Numbered from the stretch's first letter, positions 1 through 10,840 are shown. The stretch is 64,000 nt of DNA from Chrysemys picta bellii (GCF_011386835.1 NC_088791.1:27502998-27566997); one strand, 5' to 3'. Numbers and translations: made by a program. The notes: generated from the letters alone by a model not told the origin.

Positions 1-3000
1 CTTTGGTTGCAAAGGGTTTCCAGTTACCGATTGCCAACCAGGCTGCCCACAGGATCCACCCTGAGTCACAGAGTAAGCCACTGTCAGAACTATAAGATCT
101 CACATCTCCTGACTCAGTCTTGTGTTTCAGAGTGGATACTCTTCAATGGGATCAGATTTACCTTGTATAGAGCTGGATGTTCATTTTCATTTTCACTATC
201 CACCTATAGGAAAGCTGCCATTATGAAATGTAATTAGGTGTTGATGACCACCAAACTGATATAGTTAAACAAAAATCATTGAGTAGATATGTTAAGATTG
301 CCAGATAGGCAATAAGGCTAGCTTCTTAATAGTCTGTGCCACCCTTGTATTGAGCTGTGACACTCTGAGTTTGTTTCCCAGAGCTAAAGAAGAGCTCTAG
401 TGTAAGCTTGAAAGCTTGTCTCTCTCACCACCAGAAGTTGCTCCAATAAAAGATATGACCTCACTCACCTTGTCTCTCTAATACTGAAAGACTGTAAGTT
501 ACATTATTTGGTCTACAAATGTTGGCTGTTACTAAGAATGAAATTTCCCTTTAGTCCGTAGATGCTACTTTGCTTATCATTGCTCAAAATACTTTATCTT
601 GCAATTTTGTCTTTGAAATCTGCAGCTTTTAGAGGTTGACCACATTTAATTAAGTCTATATTTCTCTTGAGGAGATGAAGGAATGCACTATCTGCATTTG
701 AATTACAGTACCAGATATACAGATATAATACACAAACCAAGCTGGGTGAATGAGGGAGCATGGTAGCTACTTCACCCTCAACTGTGTATTTATAGCTTTT
801 ACAGGTAGCATGTTAAATTGCTGCTTGTACAGATGGCATAAGTGCCCCTAAACAGATTCAGGCAGAAGAATGCCTGGGGGAATATGAGTAACTACATACA
901 TTAGTTTGCTATCAACATGCTAAACTTGGCTCTCACTTACACCCACATGGCCCCGCTGAATTCACTAGGAGTTGTGGCCCTATGCCAGGACTGAATTTGG
1001 TTCAGTTATTTACCTTTAAGTTTTTTAAAATAATTTCTTACTGTGTTTGCTAATTATAAATGCTCAGCATGTGGAGAGTTTTGTGGAAGCACTAGTGTGG
1101 CAGGTGGGAGTTAAGACTTGTCTGGGAAAGGGAGTAGATGTGACACTCAAGCTACCCTTTTTCAAAAGTCATTTGCTGGTGAGCACACTCACTACAGCGT
1201 CCCTGCAAGCATTATGCCTGCTCTTACCCTACGCAGCCACAGAGCCTGATCCTGTGAGGTGCTGTCATCAGCTCCCATTGGATGAAGTGGGAGTTGCTGG
1301 CATTCATCAGCCCGAAGGAGGCACCTAGCATCTCCCATGGTCAGTCCTCTCTGCCTCTGGCAGTCAGGTGGCACAAAGAATGTACTGGCTTTATGTGTGA
1401 GTAAGCGACTGATGGTGCCCGTCAGTGGCTAGTCCATACAGAGGATAAGGGGCCTACCAGTAGTGCTAACTAAGGGCATGCTTCTTTAGCTTAACTGGCT
1501 TTTGTGTGGTTTTTAAGCTAATGTCATCCCTGGCTCTCCAGCTGTGTGTGGGATTTATCTAATATTGGTGGGCCTGTGTCTAATAGCACTTAGTTTAAAA
1601 CCAGTGTAACTCTTGATTTATACCAGTGTGAGATCCTAATCCATCCCCAAGTCTATAGCAGTCTATAGCACACTAATTTACTGTGATCTGTCCCTGGTTC
1701 TAAGAACCTTAAGTTGTCCTTAAATGATCTTTCTTCCCCTAGGTGAGACCTCTTTTATACAAAAAATTTGTTTTAAAACTGATTAGTCATGATTCCCTTC
1801 AGGTCTGAGTTACAGATAATATGGAGAAGCGTAATGCTAAAATCCTTTTAGATTAAAAATGCCATATTATCTGTTCCACAGCAGCTCTTTTCTAATTATG
1901 CTATATTATGCTATAAATTACTCTATAGATTTGTAAAGCATGACTTGGAAGCATTATATATCCTGTAAGTGCTTTAAAATTAATTTGTTCTTGAATGTGT
2001 CCATGTATGAATGAGTTTGGCATAAGCCTTTCAATTTTATGCTCCACTACAGAAAGTGTACAAAGTACAAACCGTAAATCACCCTCTACATTTACAGAGA
2101 TGGCTGCTCAGCTATGAAAAGAGTCTATCCAACTATTTTAAAGAAGATTTAGATGCAAAAATAATAATGTGTGCAGTGGAGTTAACATGCAGCTCTGGGA
2201 CATTTCAACCTAAAACACTGCGACTAGTGAAGTCCCAGCAGGGTGAAGCTTCCCACATGTTTTGACTAGGTTGCAAAATGACAGGTAGAAATGATGTAGA
2301 GGAAGAATTAGACCCCAGTCCTGCCATGAGCTCCATGTTAGTGGAGTCCAGCATTCACATGGAGCCCAGCTAGTCAGTGGGCGCATGTGAAACACATTGT
2401 AGGGCTGGGCCTTAGTTTGGAGTGAGGTGATGTATGTCGGCTGAGTCTAAGTGCCTGTTGCGGAGAGGTGGTGAGCAGTGAGCACCCTCCACTCCCATTG
2501 AGGTCAGTGACCACATTGTATCATTGAACTAGATGGGAGTTAAGGGACCTCAGCATCTCTCCGGATGGGACCCTGAGAGACATCTGGGGGAACAGCATTA
2601 AAAGGAAATAAACTACTCCCTGCCTGATCCAGCTCCTGTTGAAGGAAATGGTAGAGCTCCTATTGACTTCAGTGGTGCCGTAAAGGGCCCTTTGCCTCTT
2701 ACGTTGTTGGTCAAATGAATAGTTAAAATCTGAAATATATGTCCTATAAGCAAACAATGAGTCTTTTGTTGCGAGGGGCAGAACTGTTGGGGAACAGATT
2801 AAAAAATATTGTATGTTGGCTATAATGACCTGAATGGCTTTTAAAAATTAAAGAAAATGGAAGGATTAAGTAAAAGAAACCTCTTCTGATTGATTTTGCT
2901 AGAAGATCTTGAAGAGACAGGAATAAGAGCAGTTGAGAGAGGAAATAAGAAACTTTTTTTTTAAATTGAGTCCTTATGTTAGCACTCATAATATACTTGT

Positions 3001-3363
3001 ACTAGTCCATATATTAAGAAATGGTGATTGATGTTTCCACGTCCATTAATCAAATGAATTATATAAGGCTCATAAATTGTTTGGAAATGAAAAGGGATAT
3101 GTAAAGTAAGTATTATTAAAGCTATTTTTTCAAAATAAGTAGAAGCTCTTGTTTCCAAACTGTTTATAATAAAAGTATAACAAGAATAGGCATATACATT
3201 TTTTTCAAAAGTAGGTAAATGTTATTCAAAACATTACAGCATCATTTTGTACCATTCTTAATTTTAAAAGGGTTCTAATTACAAATTCATTCATACCTAT
3301 TATATATGTACGCATTTCAAAACACAGCAAACCTAGTAAATTATATAATCTAAAACTTGACAC
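1..3363. other. No gene recognised; AT-rich non-coding DNA
   Basis: The open frames here are all under 100 codons, lack recognisable domains and overlap on both strands. I see no convincing splice-bounded exon. Short stretches around 1590-1640 resemble worn interspersed repeats, but too weakly to name. Confidence 0.5.
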
Positions 3364-3366
3364 TTA

Positions 3367-3594
3367 GGGAATGTCTGCACTGCCCCACAGTTTGGACTAA
3401 GGGGGGTTAAATAGCGCTGCCTACCAAAGTTCTGTGCTGTAATTCCTCTGTATGTACGTGAATGCAAACTAGGAACCTTTTAGTTCAATGCCTGCAGTGT
3501 CCAGTACTGTAGGAGAGTTACAGTACAACACTTTGAGGCACGTTGCTATTCACACCCCTGTAGTGTTGACCTGCAGGGCAGTGTACACGTGCCC
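3367..3594. mobile_element. Harbinger-type MITE with TTA target duplication
   Basis: The ends are imperfect inverted repeats: GGGAATGTCTGCACTGCCC on the left and GGGCACGTGTACACTGCCC read inward from the right. TTA flanks both sides (3364-3366 and 3595-3597), the TWA type of duplication made by PIF/Harbinger transposases. The 228-bp interior has no coding frame, so it must have been moved by an autonomous relative. The internal sequence is unlike the two large Harbingers in this window, so its parent family is not identified. Confidence 0.7.
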
Positions 3595-3884
3595 TTAGAT
3601 TTGGTATGTTTCTCAGTCAGGACTTGATATGTGTGCTCAGTGTTAGGATCCCTAATGAGTACTATGGACTGGACTCTTATAATCCAGCCTGAGGAAGGGG
3701 TACGTACTGCATAGCTACTCTGTCCCGGGAGTAGGGCAGGAACGCTAAGCATCACAGTCTGGTCCCTGCTTCCCCTATGCTCTAGAGAGGCAGTTGTGGT
3801 GTGGATTACTTCAACCCTCGGTGCTGCCTCCAGTGTGTTGACTGGTATATTGGGGGCAGTTAGTCAGTATCCCGTGCTTTAGAA

Positions 3885-4060
3885 TGTAAGCTCCCAATCT
3901 TGCAAAGCATTTAAATACATGCTTCAATCCATCCCTATTCAGCAAAGTGTTTGAACACAAGTTTTTAAGTTCCATTGACTTAAGAATGTGTTTAAAGTGA
4001 AGCCTGTGCTGAAAGTGCTTTGCTGAACATGGATGGACGGTTGAATTGGGAGCCTCAGAA
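3885..4060. repeat. Worn palindromic repeat
   Basis: CTTGCAAAGCATTT near 3899 and the inward-reading AAGTGCTTTGCTGAA near 4013 form loosely matching inverted arms around a 100-bp centre. Similar wording recurs at 12550-12670 and 17190-17280. I read this as an old MITE-like family in this genome; the divergence prevents exact ends. Confidence 0.4.
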
Positions 4061-4182
4061 GGGTAACGGGAAATGCTGTGTACTCCCAGCCACATTAAAT
4101 CAATTAATAACATTTTTGGTGAAATTACCAGGTCTCTCTGGTAATTTTCATGGGATCTTTAGAAGTCCACAAGCATATGTAG

Positions 4183-4267
4183 CACCAAATTCTGCCTTTG
4201 GGGATGCACATAGGGCTTCCATTGATTCCATTCAACTCTGTGCACATACAGGGTCAGAATTTGGCCC
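4183..4267. repeat. Short palindromic repeat
   Basis: CCAAATTCTGCC at the left and GGTCAGAATTTGGCC at the right are inverted copies around a short centre. This resembles tiny hairpin MITEs; no target duplication is clear. Confidence 0.35.
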
Positions 4268-4657
4268 ATAACATCAGGAGGATGGCAGTAGCTATGAGTT
4301 AGGTCTGAGCTGCCCGGATTTCTAGACCACAATATGTATGAGTAACCCCACAAAGCCCAAAAATCCACAGATGCAGGAGGTACTCAGGGATGCCATTCAT
4401 TACTATTTATTTTTGTAATGCTGTGTCCACAATGAAGTGATTCCCAGAGTTCTGCCTGTCAAAGTGGTATTTGGGAGACTGACATTACCATGTCTTCCCA
4501 TTGGCAATCCGCATGGCAGCGTCCCTCTTGGAAGCACCGGTTTCAAGTGAGACAAATCTGCAAATGACATTACAGAAATGGGCGGCCTACTGCTTCTGTT
4601 TAGGGATAGCTCCAGTAACGGGACTATAGTGAAGGATGAGTGCCTTTATATTTGGGG

Positions 4658-4856
4658 TCCTTTGGCACCTTTAAGACTAACAGAAGTATTGGGAGCATAA
4701 GCTTTTGTGGGTAAGAACCTCACTTCTTCAGATGCAAGAAGTGAGGTTCTTACCCACGAAAGCTTATGCTCCCAATACTTCTGTTAGTCTTAAAGGTGCC
4801 ACAGGACCCTCTGTTGCTTTTTACAGATTCAGACTAACACGGCTACCCCTCTGATA
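4658..4856 (+). mobile_element. Snap-back copy of a Penelope-like element 3' end
   Basis: About 70 bp of an element 3' end appears first in reverse (4658-4733), then forward (about 4740-4810), followed by the full tail ending GGCTACCCCTCTGATA. The arms are nearly identical and separated by a few bases, so the insert folds into a tight hairpin. A perfect 14-bp duplication, CTTTATATTTGGGG, flanks it (4644-4657 and 4857-4870), so palindrome plus tail arrived as one insertion. The tail matches that of the 1.2-kb element at 29281-30513, which carries a GIY-YIG domain; assignment to Penelope-like elements rests on that link. Confidence 0.75.
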
Positions 4857-4870
4857 CTTTATATTTGGGG

Positions 4871-7109
4871 ATTACTCAAAATGTCTTGAATCAGATCGAC
4901 CCAATTGTATGTGTCTTCATAATTTACTTTAAAACCAAAGTAAAGCTAAATTCAGTTATTAGGTTGTGTGAATCTTAATGCTGACCTGAGCACAAAAACC
5001 TACGTATGCAAATAGAACTTGGTCCTGTGCTCCTCATTCAGCCAGAACTTTCATTGATTGCAATAGACGTGCTGGACTGAGCCCATATAATTTGATTTAT
5101 CGTTTATTTTGGAATATGATTTACAGTCAACCATAGAGAAGAGCAAATAAGATGGCCTTCAGGCCGAAATTCAAGAAAGGAAATCACCGAGTTGTTTGGA
5201 GGGAGGATGAGATTTCCGTATAGGCAAGGAATCCTTAGAAGTACAAATGAGAGAGCGATTTCCTGTGGAAAGTCTATAAGATGGGGAAAAGGAGGAGAAG
5301 AGAGGAAGTCAGTACTGGAGCAGTGAAATTAACAGAGAGGGAAATAGGTAGATCTAAGGGTAGAAAGGTGGGGTGGCCTGTTTCATGGGGAGTTTGGAAA
5401 ACCAGGTGCTAGTTTTGAATTAGATTTGAGATGGATAGGAGGCCAGTGAAGGCGAGAGAAGGGTGACATGGTTCTGTTTCATGGAATTGGAGAGTACTCT
5501 GGCCACAGCATTCTGGACACTGTGAATTTAAGGGACAGGGATTTAGGGAGACTAAAGAGTTACCTTAACTGAGCAGTCAAGATGGGAAGTGAATAAATAT
5601 ACAAATAAGGCTTTCAACAGAACATCAAGGTCAGAACAAATAATATTATTCTATTAGTCTAATAGGCAGATCCTAATGCGGGGTGCCCTCAATTCCGTTG
5701 GAATTGGAAGTTGAAAATGCCCAGCACCTTGCTGGAAGCATCCAGCGCCTCACAGGATCAATCCCTAACACAGCAGAATAATATTTATATATTGCTGAAG
5801 TACATGCATACGGTACTCACTGATGTCAAAGTAGCCTTTCACCGTAACTGCTACTCATTTGTGAATCTGTGGGTCATTCATTCACTGGTAGTTTGAAGGA
5901 CAAGATGAAAGTGTCTCTGATGACCTGCTGTTGAAAATCTTCAAAAACATTTCAAAGGCAGGCTTCATTTTAGGAGATGTTCATGTCTGAAAAATACTAA
6001 AGAGGGTATTGTTCAAGAGAAATGTGCTAACAGCTCTACTCTAAAATAGATAAATTGTATAGTCTGATGTATTGTTAAAACTCTCTGGATATTACAAAAA
6101 TAGCCCCTTAAAATTTTGTTCTGTAAACTTTCATCTGACAGATCTAGCCTCTGTAGAAGTTTCCAAAGATTCAGATGATGTACTGCTGAGTTATCATCAT
6201 CATCTACTGACGCAGAACTCTCAGCCTCTTCATCTAAATATATGCTTCTATTAATTGGTACGATATGTAAGAGAGGATGCAAGGACTAGATTAATTTACA
6301 GGGGCTGTGCTGTGATGTATAATTTTAAGCAACTGCATCTCATTCTCAACATAGCAAAGATTTTTTTCAGCTAGTGATCTGGCACCGTTTCATATGTCTT
6401 GTAGGAGTATTTGCACTTTGCAGAAGTGTCAATTACCATATTTCCATTAACTTTCCACCGTCCCCTCACAGATAGAACTATTTCTTAAGATTAATAATAG
6501 TGCTTATAATAAAAATGCTTATCCAAAAACCCTCTTCCTTTAATTTTGTAAATCATAGATAAATTAGAGTGATCCGATGGGTTAAGTGCAAATGAATCAC
6601 ACATGATCCTGGGAATTTAGCAACTGAATCAATTATTTTCCTTTTGGTTATGCTGTGGTTATTATAAATAACCTCCATGCTTAATCAGTGGAGACTTAGT
6701 CTATTAATTAAGAAGACACAACAGCGCATGTTTTATTGTCGTATTAAATCCTGCAAATTCCCATAGGCGGGGTGCCATCAATATTTCTAGACGGGTATTA
6801 TTACTCTGATATACATAGTGGAGCATTTTATTGGCATCACTAACGGATGTTTTGTTGTTGCTTAAAGACAACAATAAACAGATTTACACCAATGTAGCAG
6901 AGAACTGAGTTAGACCCTCTATATCTTATTTTAGAGACAAGAGCTTCTAATAAATGTAATTAATTCCCCCTGTGGTCCTAAGCACAGGGGGCCTTCAAAA
7001 CAATGACCACTCCAAAACTAGACTACATTTTTGTTTGCTTCAGTTTGACTCTTTTTGACCTGAGCAGCTAGTCAAATTTCAGGGCCTGGGGAATGTTCCA
7101 TTTGGGAGC
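4871..7109. other. No gene recognised; non-coding DNA
   Basis: Only short open frames without domain features. The stretch at 5130-5580 is purine-rich and could be an old repeat, but I cannot assign it. The two overlapping frames at 6013-6282 are mirror frames with no recognisable product. Confidence 0.45.
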
Positions 7110-7344
7110 AGAAATTGGGAGACTGGTATTTTCTTTGATGCAACTTTGTTTATTTACAAGGAATGTACAAAGTCCTGCTTCTCCAAATGCAGGAGGAACC
7201 GAAAACAAAAGGAGCAGTTTCTTAACTTCCAGCCCCTGAGCCTCTTTAGTTAACACCAGATCCAAAAGCTCCCTTTCTAGGTTTTTTCAGAGTCACACTG
7301 AGCTCATGGGCTCTGCTTGGCTGTCTTGCTTTCTCTGCCTCTCT
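7110..7344 (+). repeat. Unclassified interspersed repeat, copy 1
   Basis: This stretch aligns by eye with 62285-62525: both share a TTTGTTTACAA core, then AATGTACA, CCTG with a run of sequence mentioning CAGGAG, TTCCA, AGGTCACACT or AGAGTCACACTGAG, and a TGGCTGTCT stretch near the end. That makes it a dispersed repeat. It has no coding frame and I cannot tell whether it is an LTR or a SINE/LINE tail. The Harbinger at 7345 begins directly at its right side and probably interrupted it, since TCT-rich sequence continues after 11765. Confidence 0.5.
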
Positions 7345-7737
7345 GGGTATGTCTACACTACGGGATTAATCCGAATTTATATAATTTGAATTTGGGAAAC
7401 AGATTGTATAAAGTCGAAATGTATGCGGCCACACTAAGCACATTAATTCGGCGGTGTGCGTCCAAGTACCGGGGCTAGCGTCGATTTCTGCAGCATTGCA
7501 CTCTGGGTAGCTATCCCATAGCTATCCCATAGTTCCCGCAGTCTCCCGCGCCCATTGGAATTCTGGGTTGAGATCCCAGTGCCTGATGGGACAAAAAACA
7601 TCGTCGCAGGTGGTTCTGGGTACAGCCTCACCTCCTCCCTCACTCCCTCCCTCCCTGCATGAAAGCAACGGACGGCAGACAACCATTTCGCGCCTTTTTT
7701 CCTGAGTGAACACTGCAGACTCCATACCACGGCAAGC

Positions 7738-9039
7738 ATGGAGCCCGCTCAGCTCAAGACAGCAGTCATGAACATTGTAAACACCTCGCGTGTTCTCGTG
7801 GAGTTTATGCTGAGCCAGGACCAGAAAAACGAGGGGAGGAGGCAGCAGCGGCGTCAGCGCAGCGACAAGCATGATGAGGACATGGACATGGACATGGACA
7901 CAGAATTCTGTGAAACCACGGGCCCCGGTGCTTTGGAGATCATGTTGTTAATGGGGCAGGTTCTATCCATGGAACGCCGATTCTGGGCAAGGGAAACAAG
8001 CACAGACTGGTGGGACCGCATAGTGTTGCAGGTCTGGGACGATTCCCAGTGGCTGCGGAACTTTCGCATGCGTAAGGGCACTTTCATGGAACTTTGTGAC
8101 TTGCTGTCCCCTGCCCTGAAACGCCAGAATACCAAGATGAGAGCAGCCCTCACAGTTGAGAAGCGCATGGCGATAGCCCTGTGGAAGCTTGCAACGCCAG
8201 ACAGCTACCGGTCAGTCGGGAATCAATTTGGAGTGGGCAAATCTACGGTGGGGGCTGCTGTGATGCAAGTAGCCAAAGCAATCACTCAGGTGCTGCTACG
8301 AAAGTTAGTGACTCTGGGAAATGTGCAGGCCATAGTGGATGGCTTTGCTGCAATGGGATTCCCTAACTGTGGTGGGACGATAGATGGAACCCATATCCCT
8401 ATCTTGGCACCGGAGCACCAAGCCACCGAGTACATAAACCACAAGGGGTACTTTTCAATGGTGCTGCAAGCACTTGTGGATCACAAGGGACGTTTCACCA
8501 ACATCAACGCGGGCTGGGCGGGAAGGGTTCATGACGCTCGCGTCTTCAGGAACACTACTCTGTTTAAAGGGCTGCAGCAAGGGACTTACTTTCCGGACCA
8601 GAAAATAACCGTTGGGGATGTTGAAATGCCAATAGTTATTCTTGGGGACCCCGCCTACCCCTTAATGCCATGGCTCATGAAGCCATACACAGGCAGCCTG
8701 GACAGGAGTCAGGAGCTGTTTAACTACAGGCTAAGCAAGTGCAGAATGGTGGTAGAATGTGCATTTGGCCGTTTAAAAGGTCGCAGGCGTTCATTATTGA
8801 CTCGCTCTGACCTCAGCCAAAGAAATCTCCCCATTGTTATTTCTGCTTGCTGCGTGCTCCACAATCTCTGTGAAAGTAAGGGGGAGACCTTTATGGCGGG
8901 GTGGGAGGCTGAGGCAAATCGCCTGGCTGCTGATTACGCGCAGCCAGACACTAGGGCGATTAGAAGAGCACACCAGGAAGCGCTGAGCATCAGAGAAGCT
9001 TTGAAAACCAGTTTCATGACTGGCCAGGCTACAGTGTGA
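7738..9039 (+). CDS. HARBI1-like Harbinger transposase, intact, 433 aa
   Basis: It would cut and rejoin the transposon at its ends, working in the nucleus. An acidic/basic N-terminal region (to about residue 60, with a DMDMDMD run) precedes a helix-turn-helix-like segment near residues 150-180 (SVGNQFGVGKSTVG) and the DDE_4 nuclease core. The catalytic triad is visible: D216 in TIDGTHIPIL, D304 in GDPAYPLMPW and E340 in VECAFGRLKG. The length is near that of other animal Harbinger transposases. The ATG at 7738 is the first in the frame after the 5' terminal region, and no stop or frameshift interrupts it, so the protein could be functional. A polyadenylation signal follows at 9141. The family needs a Myb-like partner for nuclear import and end binding, and that gene is encoded opposite. 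HARBI1 is the domesticated vertebrate relative; this copy sits inside transposon ends, so it is the mobile gene. Confidence 0.93.
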   Translation: MEPAQLKTAVMNIVNTSRVLVEFMLSQDQKNEGRRQQRRQRSDKHDEDMDMDMDTEFCETTGPGALEIMLLMGQVLSMERRFWARETSTDWWDRIVLQVWDDSQWLRNFRMRKGTFMELCDLLSPALKRQNTKMRAALTVEKRMAIALWKLATPDSYRSVGNQFGVGKSTVGAAVMQVAKAITQVLLRKLVTLGNVQAIVDGFAAMGFPNCGGTIDGTHIPILAPEHQATEYINHKGYFSMVLQALVDHKGRFTNINAGWAGRVHDARVFRNTTLFKGLQQGTYFPDQKITVGDVEMPIVILGDPAYPLMPWLMKPYTGSLDRSQELFNYRLSKCRMVVECAFGRLKGRRRSLLTRSDLSQRNLPIVISACCVLHNLCESKGETFMAGWEAEANRLAADYAQPDTRAIRRAHQEALSIREALKTSFMTGQATV

Positions 9040-9140
9040 AATATCTGTTTGTTTCTCCTTCATGAATACCTGCCCCCTTTATTGACTCATTTTCTGTAAG
9101 GAACCCACCCTCCCCCTTCCCCCAGCTTGCTTTCAAACCA

Positions 9141-9180
9141 AATAAAGTCACTATCATTTAAAAATCATTTATTCTTTATT
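9141..9180. terminator. Convergent polyadenylation signals of the two Harbinger genes
   Basis: AATAAA at 9141-9146 reads with the transposase. TTTATT at 9168-9173 and 9175-9180 gives AATAAA on the opposite strand for the Myb-like gene. The two transcripts would end tail to tail, overlapping by few bases. The same arrangement, 33 bp apart, is present in the second Harbinger at 54595-54633. Confidence 0.65.
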
Positions 9181-9343
9181 AATAGATTAGAAAAAGAGGG
9201 AGGGAACCCGGGTGGGATTTGGGAGGAGGATCGGTGGGAAGGAAAAGGCCACTAAGAAAAGGTTAAAAAATGACAGCCTTTTGCTTGGGCTGTCCACTGG
9301 GGTGGAATGGGAAGGTGTACGGAGCCTCCCTCCCCCCGCGTTC

Positions 9344-9768
9344 TTACACGTCTGGGTGAGGAGGATACGGAACATGGGGAGGGGGGTACAGGGGCTGTAG
9401 CAGCAGTCTGTTTTCCTGCAGCCGTTCCTGAAGCTCCACCAGACGCCGGAGCATGTCTGTTTGCTCATGCAGCAGCCCCAGCGTTGCATCCTGCCTCCTC
9501 TGATCTTCCTGCCGCCACCTCTCATCTCAAGCGTCTCTCCTCTCCTCACGTTGGTCCCTCATGTCCTCACTTTGGTCCCTCCTGTCCTCACGTTCACTGG
9601 CTTCTTTCCTATACTTTGCAACCATTTCCTTCCACTCATTCAGATGAGCTCTGTCACTGCGGCTGGATTCCATTTCTGAAAACATCTCGTCTCGCGTCTT
9701 CTTCTTACGACGCCTTATCTGTGATAGCCTTCGGGATGGAGGAGGGAGGCTTGAGGAATTTGCAGCTG
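9344..9768 (-). pseudogene. Harbinger Myb-like gene, exon 2, with one premature stop
   Basis: The minus-strand frame opens at a good acceptor (pyrimidine tract then CCTACAG, ending at 9769) and joins the phase-1 donor of exon 1 in frame. It encodes a serine/proline stretch, a basic cluster IRRRKKKTRDEMFSEM and a long highly charged, probably helical region rich in E, R and D, then a leucine-rich segment and a proline-rich end, stopping at TAA 9344-9346. One TGA at 9527-9529 interrupts it; the same frame then continues open for about 60 codons, so this looks like a recent single-base loss. If read as it stands, the product would lose its C-terminal 60 residues. The basic cluster may act in nuclear localisation, which is inference. 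Confidence 0.75.
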
Positions 9769-10103
9769 CTGTAGGGAGGGGAAAGAAGAGAGAATTGTTT
9801 AAAAAGATACATTTTGCAGAACAATGTTTATACTCTTTCACGGTGACCAACACTATTCACATTACATAGCACATGTGATTTCTGTGCAAGGTCGCATTTT
9901 GCCTCTTAATACTGAGTGCCTGTGCCTGTGGCTTTGCTGCTAGAGATCACAGGTCCGGGCAACAGAATTCGGCTTGCATGCGGCCATGGTAAGCCATTGT
10001 CTTACGGCTTCTGCGCCCTCCTTTCCCACATACCAAGCAAAGCCCGTAGAGTGCTGCGGTTTTTCTGTTAACATTCAGCAGCAGCAGAAAACAAACTAAC
10101 CAC

Positions 10104-10307
10104 CGCCCCCCTCCCGCCATGAATTCTCTGGGATGATCACGGTACCCCTCCCCCCACCGCGTGGCTGGTAACAGGGAAGATCCCTGCAGGAACCAAACTA
10201 ACCCCCCCCCCCCCGCCGACCCCCTCCCGCCATAAATTCTCTGGGATGATCACGGTACCCCTCCCCCCACCGCGTGGCTGGTAACAGGGAAGATCCCTGC
10301 TAGCCAA
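10104..10307. repeat. 113-bp tandem duplication inside the Myb-like intron
   Basis: The unit containing AATTCTCTGGGATGATCACG and GTGGCTGGTAACAGGGAAGA occurs twice, with CAT at 10118 and again at 10231 (113 bp offset), nearly identical apart from C-run length. It lies upstream of the BEN-like ORF and within the Myb-like intron, so it may be a polymorphic spacer. Confidence 0.85.
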
Positions 10308-10449
10308 ACGCGAAAAGCTCAGGGCCAATTTCCCATCTGCGCTTGACTAACTGCAGGGAAGGATTTATTTTCCGCCACAGGCAAACAGCCCAGTAGGAAC
10401 GGCCACCTCTGTCCCCTTAATTAAGTTCCCGTATTTCAACCAGGTTACC

Positions 10450-10740
10450 ATGAGTGATATCACTCTCCTGAGGATTACACAACAAGATAAAGAACGGATG
10501 TTGCTTGAATGCCAGCAAACACCAGGACCATACGCTGCCAGGCTTTGTCAGGCAATGATACCAGATTACTTGCTGCAAGCATGGCGTGGTCAAGTGTCCT
10601 ACCATGGAGGACGGAATAAGGATGCACTGCCCAGAAACCTTGTGGCAAGGCTTTTGGAGTACCTCCAGGAGAGCTTCATGGAGATATCCCTGGAGGATTT
10701 CCGCTCCATCCCCAGACACGTTAACAGACTTTTCCAGTAG
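10450..10740 (+). CDS. BEN-domain-like third ORF of the Harbinger transposon, 96 aa
   Basis: I do not recognise this as a named gene. The product starts MSDITLLRITQQDKERMLLE and continues with TPGPYAARLCQAMIP, then a W in QAWRGQVSYHGGRNKDALP and an amphipathic C-terminal half (LLEYLQESFMEISLEDF). The order of a short helix with aliphatic spacing, a basic loop followed by LP, then two helices recalls the BEN fold, a DNA- and protein-binding domain of chromatin factors. That is a by-eye match and needs a profile search. A possible acceptor (TTTCAACCAG) sits seven bases before the ATG, so it may be the last exon of a longer transcript. It lies antisense within the Myb-like intron. The decayed Harbinger at 55410-55705 keeps a clear homologue, including an exact SYHGGRNK, which argues that the frame is real. 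Confidence 0.7.
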   Translation: MSDITLLRITQQDKERMLLECQQTPGPYAARLCQAMIPDYLLQAWRGQVSYHGGRNKDALPRNLVARLLEYLQESFMEISLEDFRSIPRHVNRLFQ

Positions 10741-10840
10741 CTGAACTGACCGCGAATGCATCCCAAGTCCTCAGGGCAAAGTAATCATTAAAAACCGTTT
10801 GCTTTTAAAACAAGTTTTATATTTTAAAAGGTAAACTCAC

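Noticed and set aside
9187..9549. 120-codon minus-strand frame starting MRRGETLEM
   Set aside because: It is an alternative phase of the Myb-like exon 2, whose true phase is set by the splice junction and the conserved IRRRKK block.
9965..10330. CRISPR-like or satellite array
   Set aside because: Only two copies of a 113-bp unit with no spacers; it is a tandem duplication in a eukaryotic transposon.
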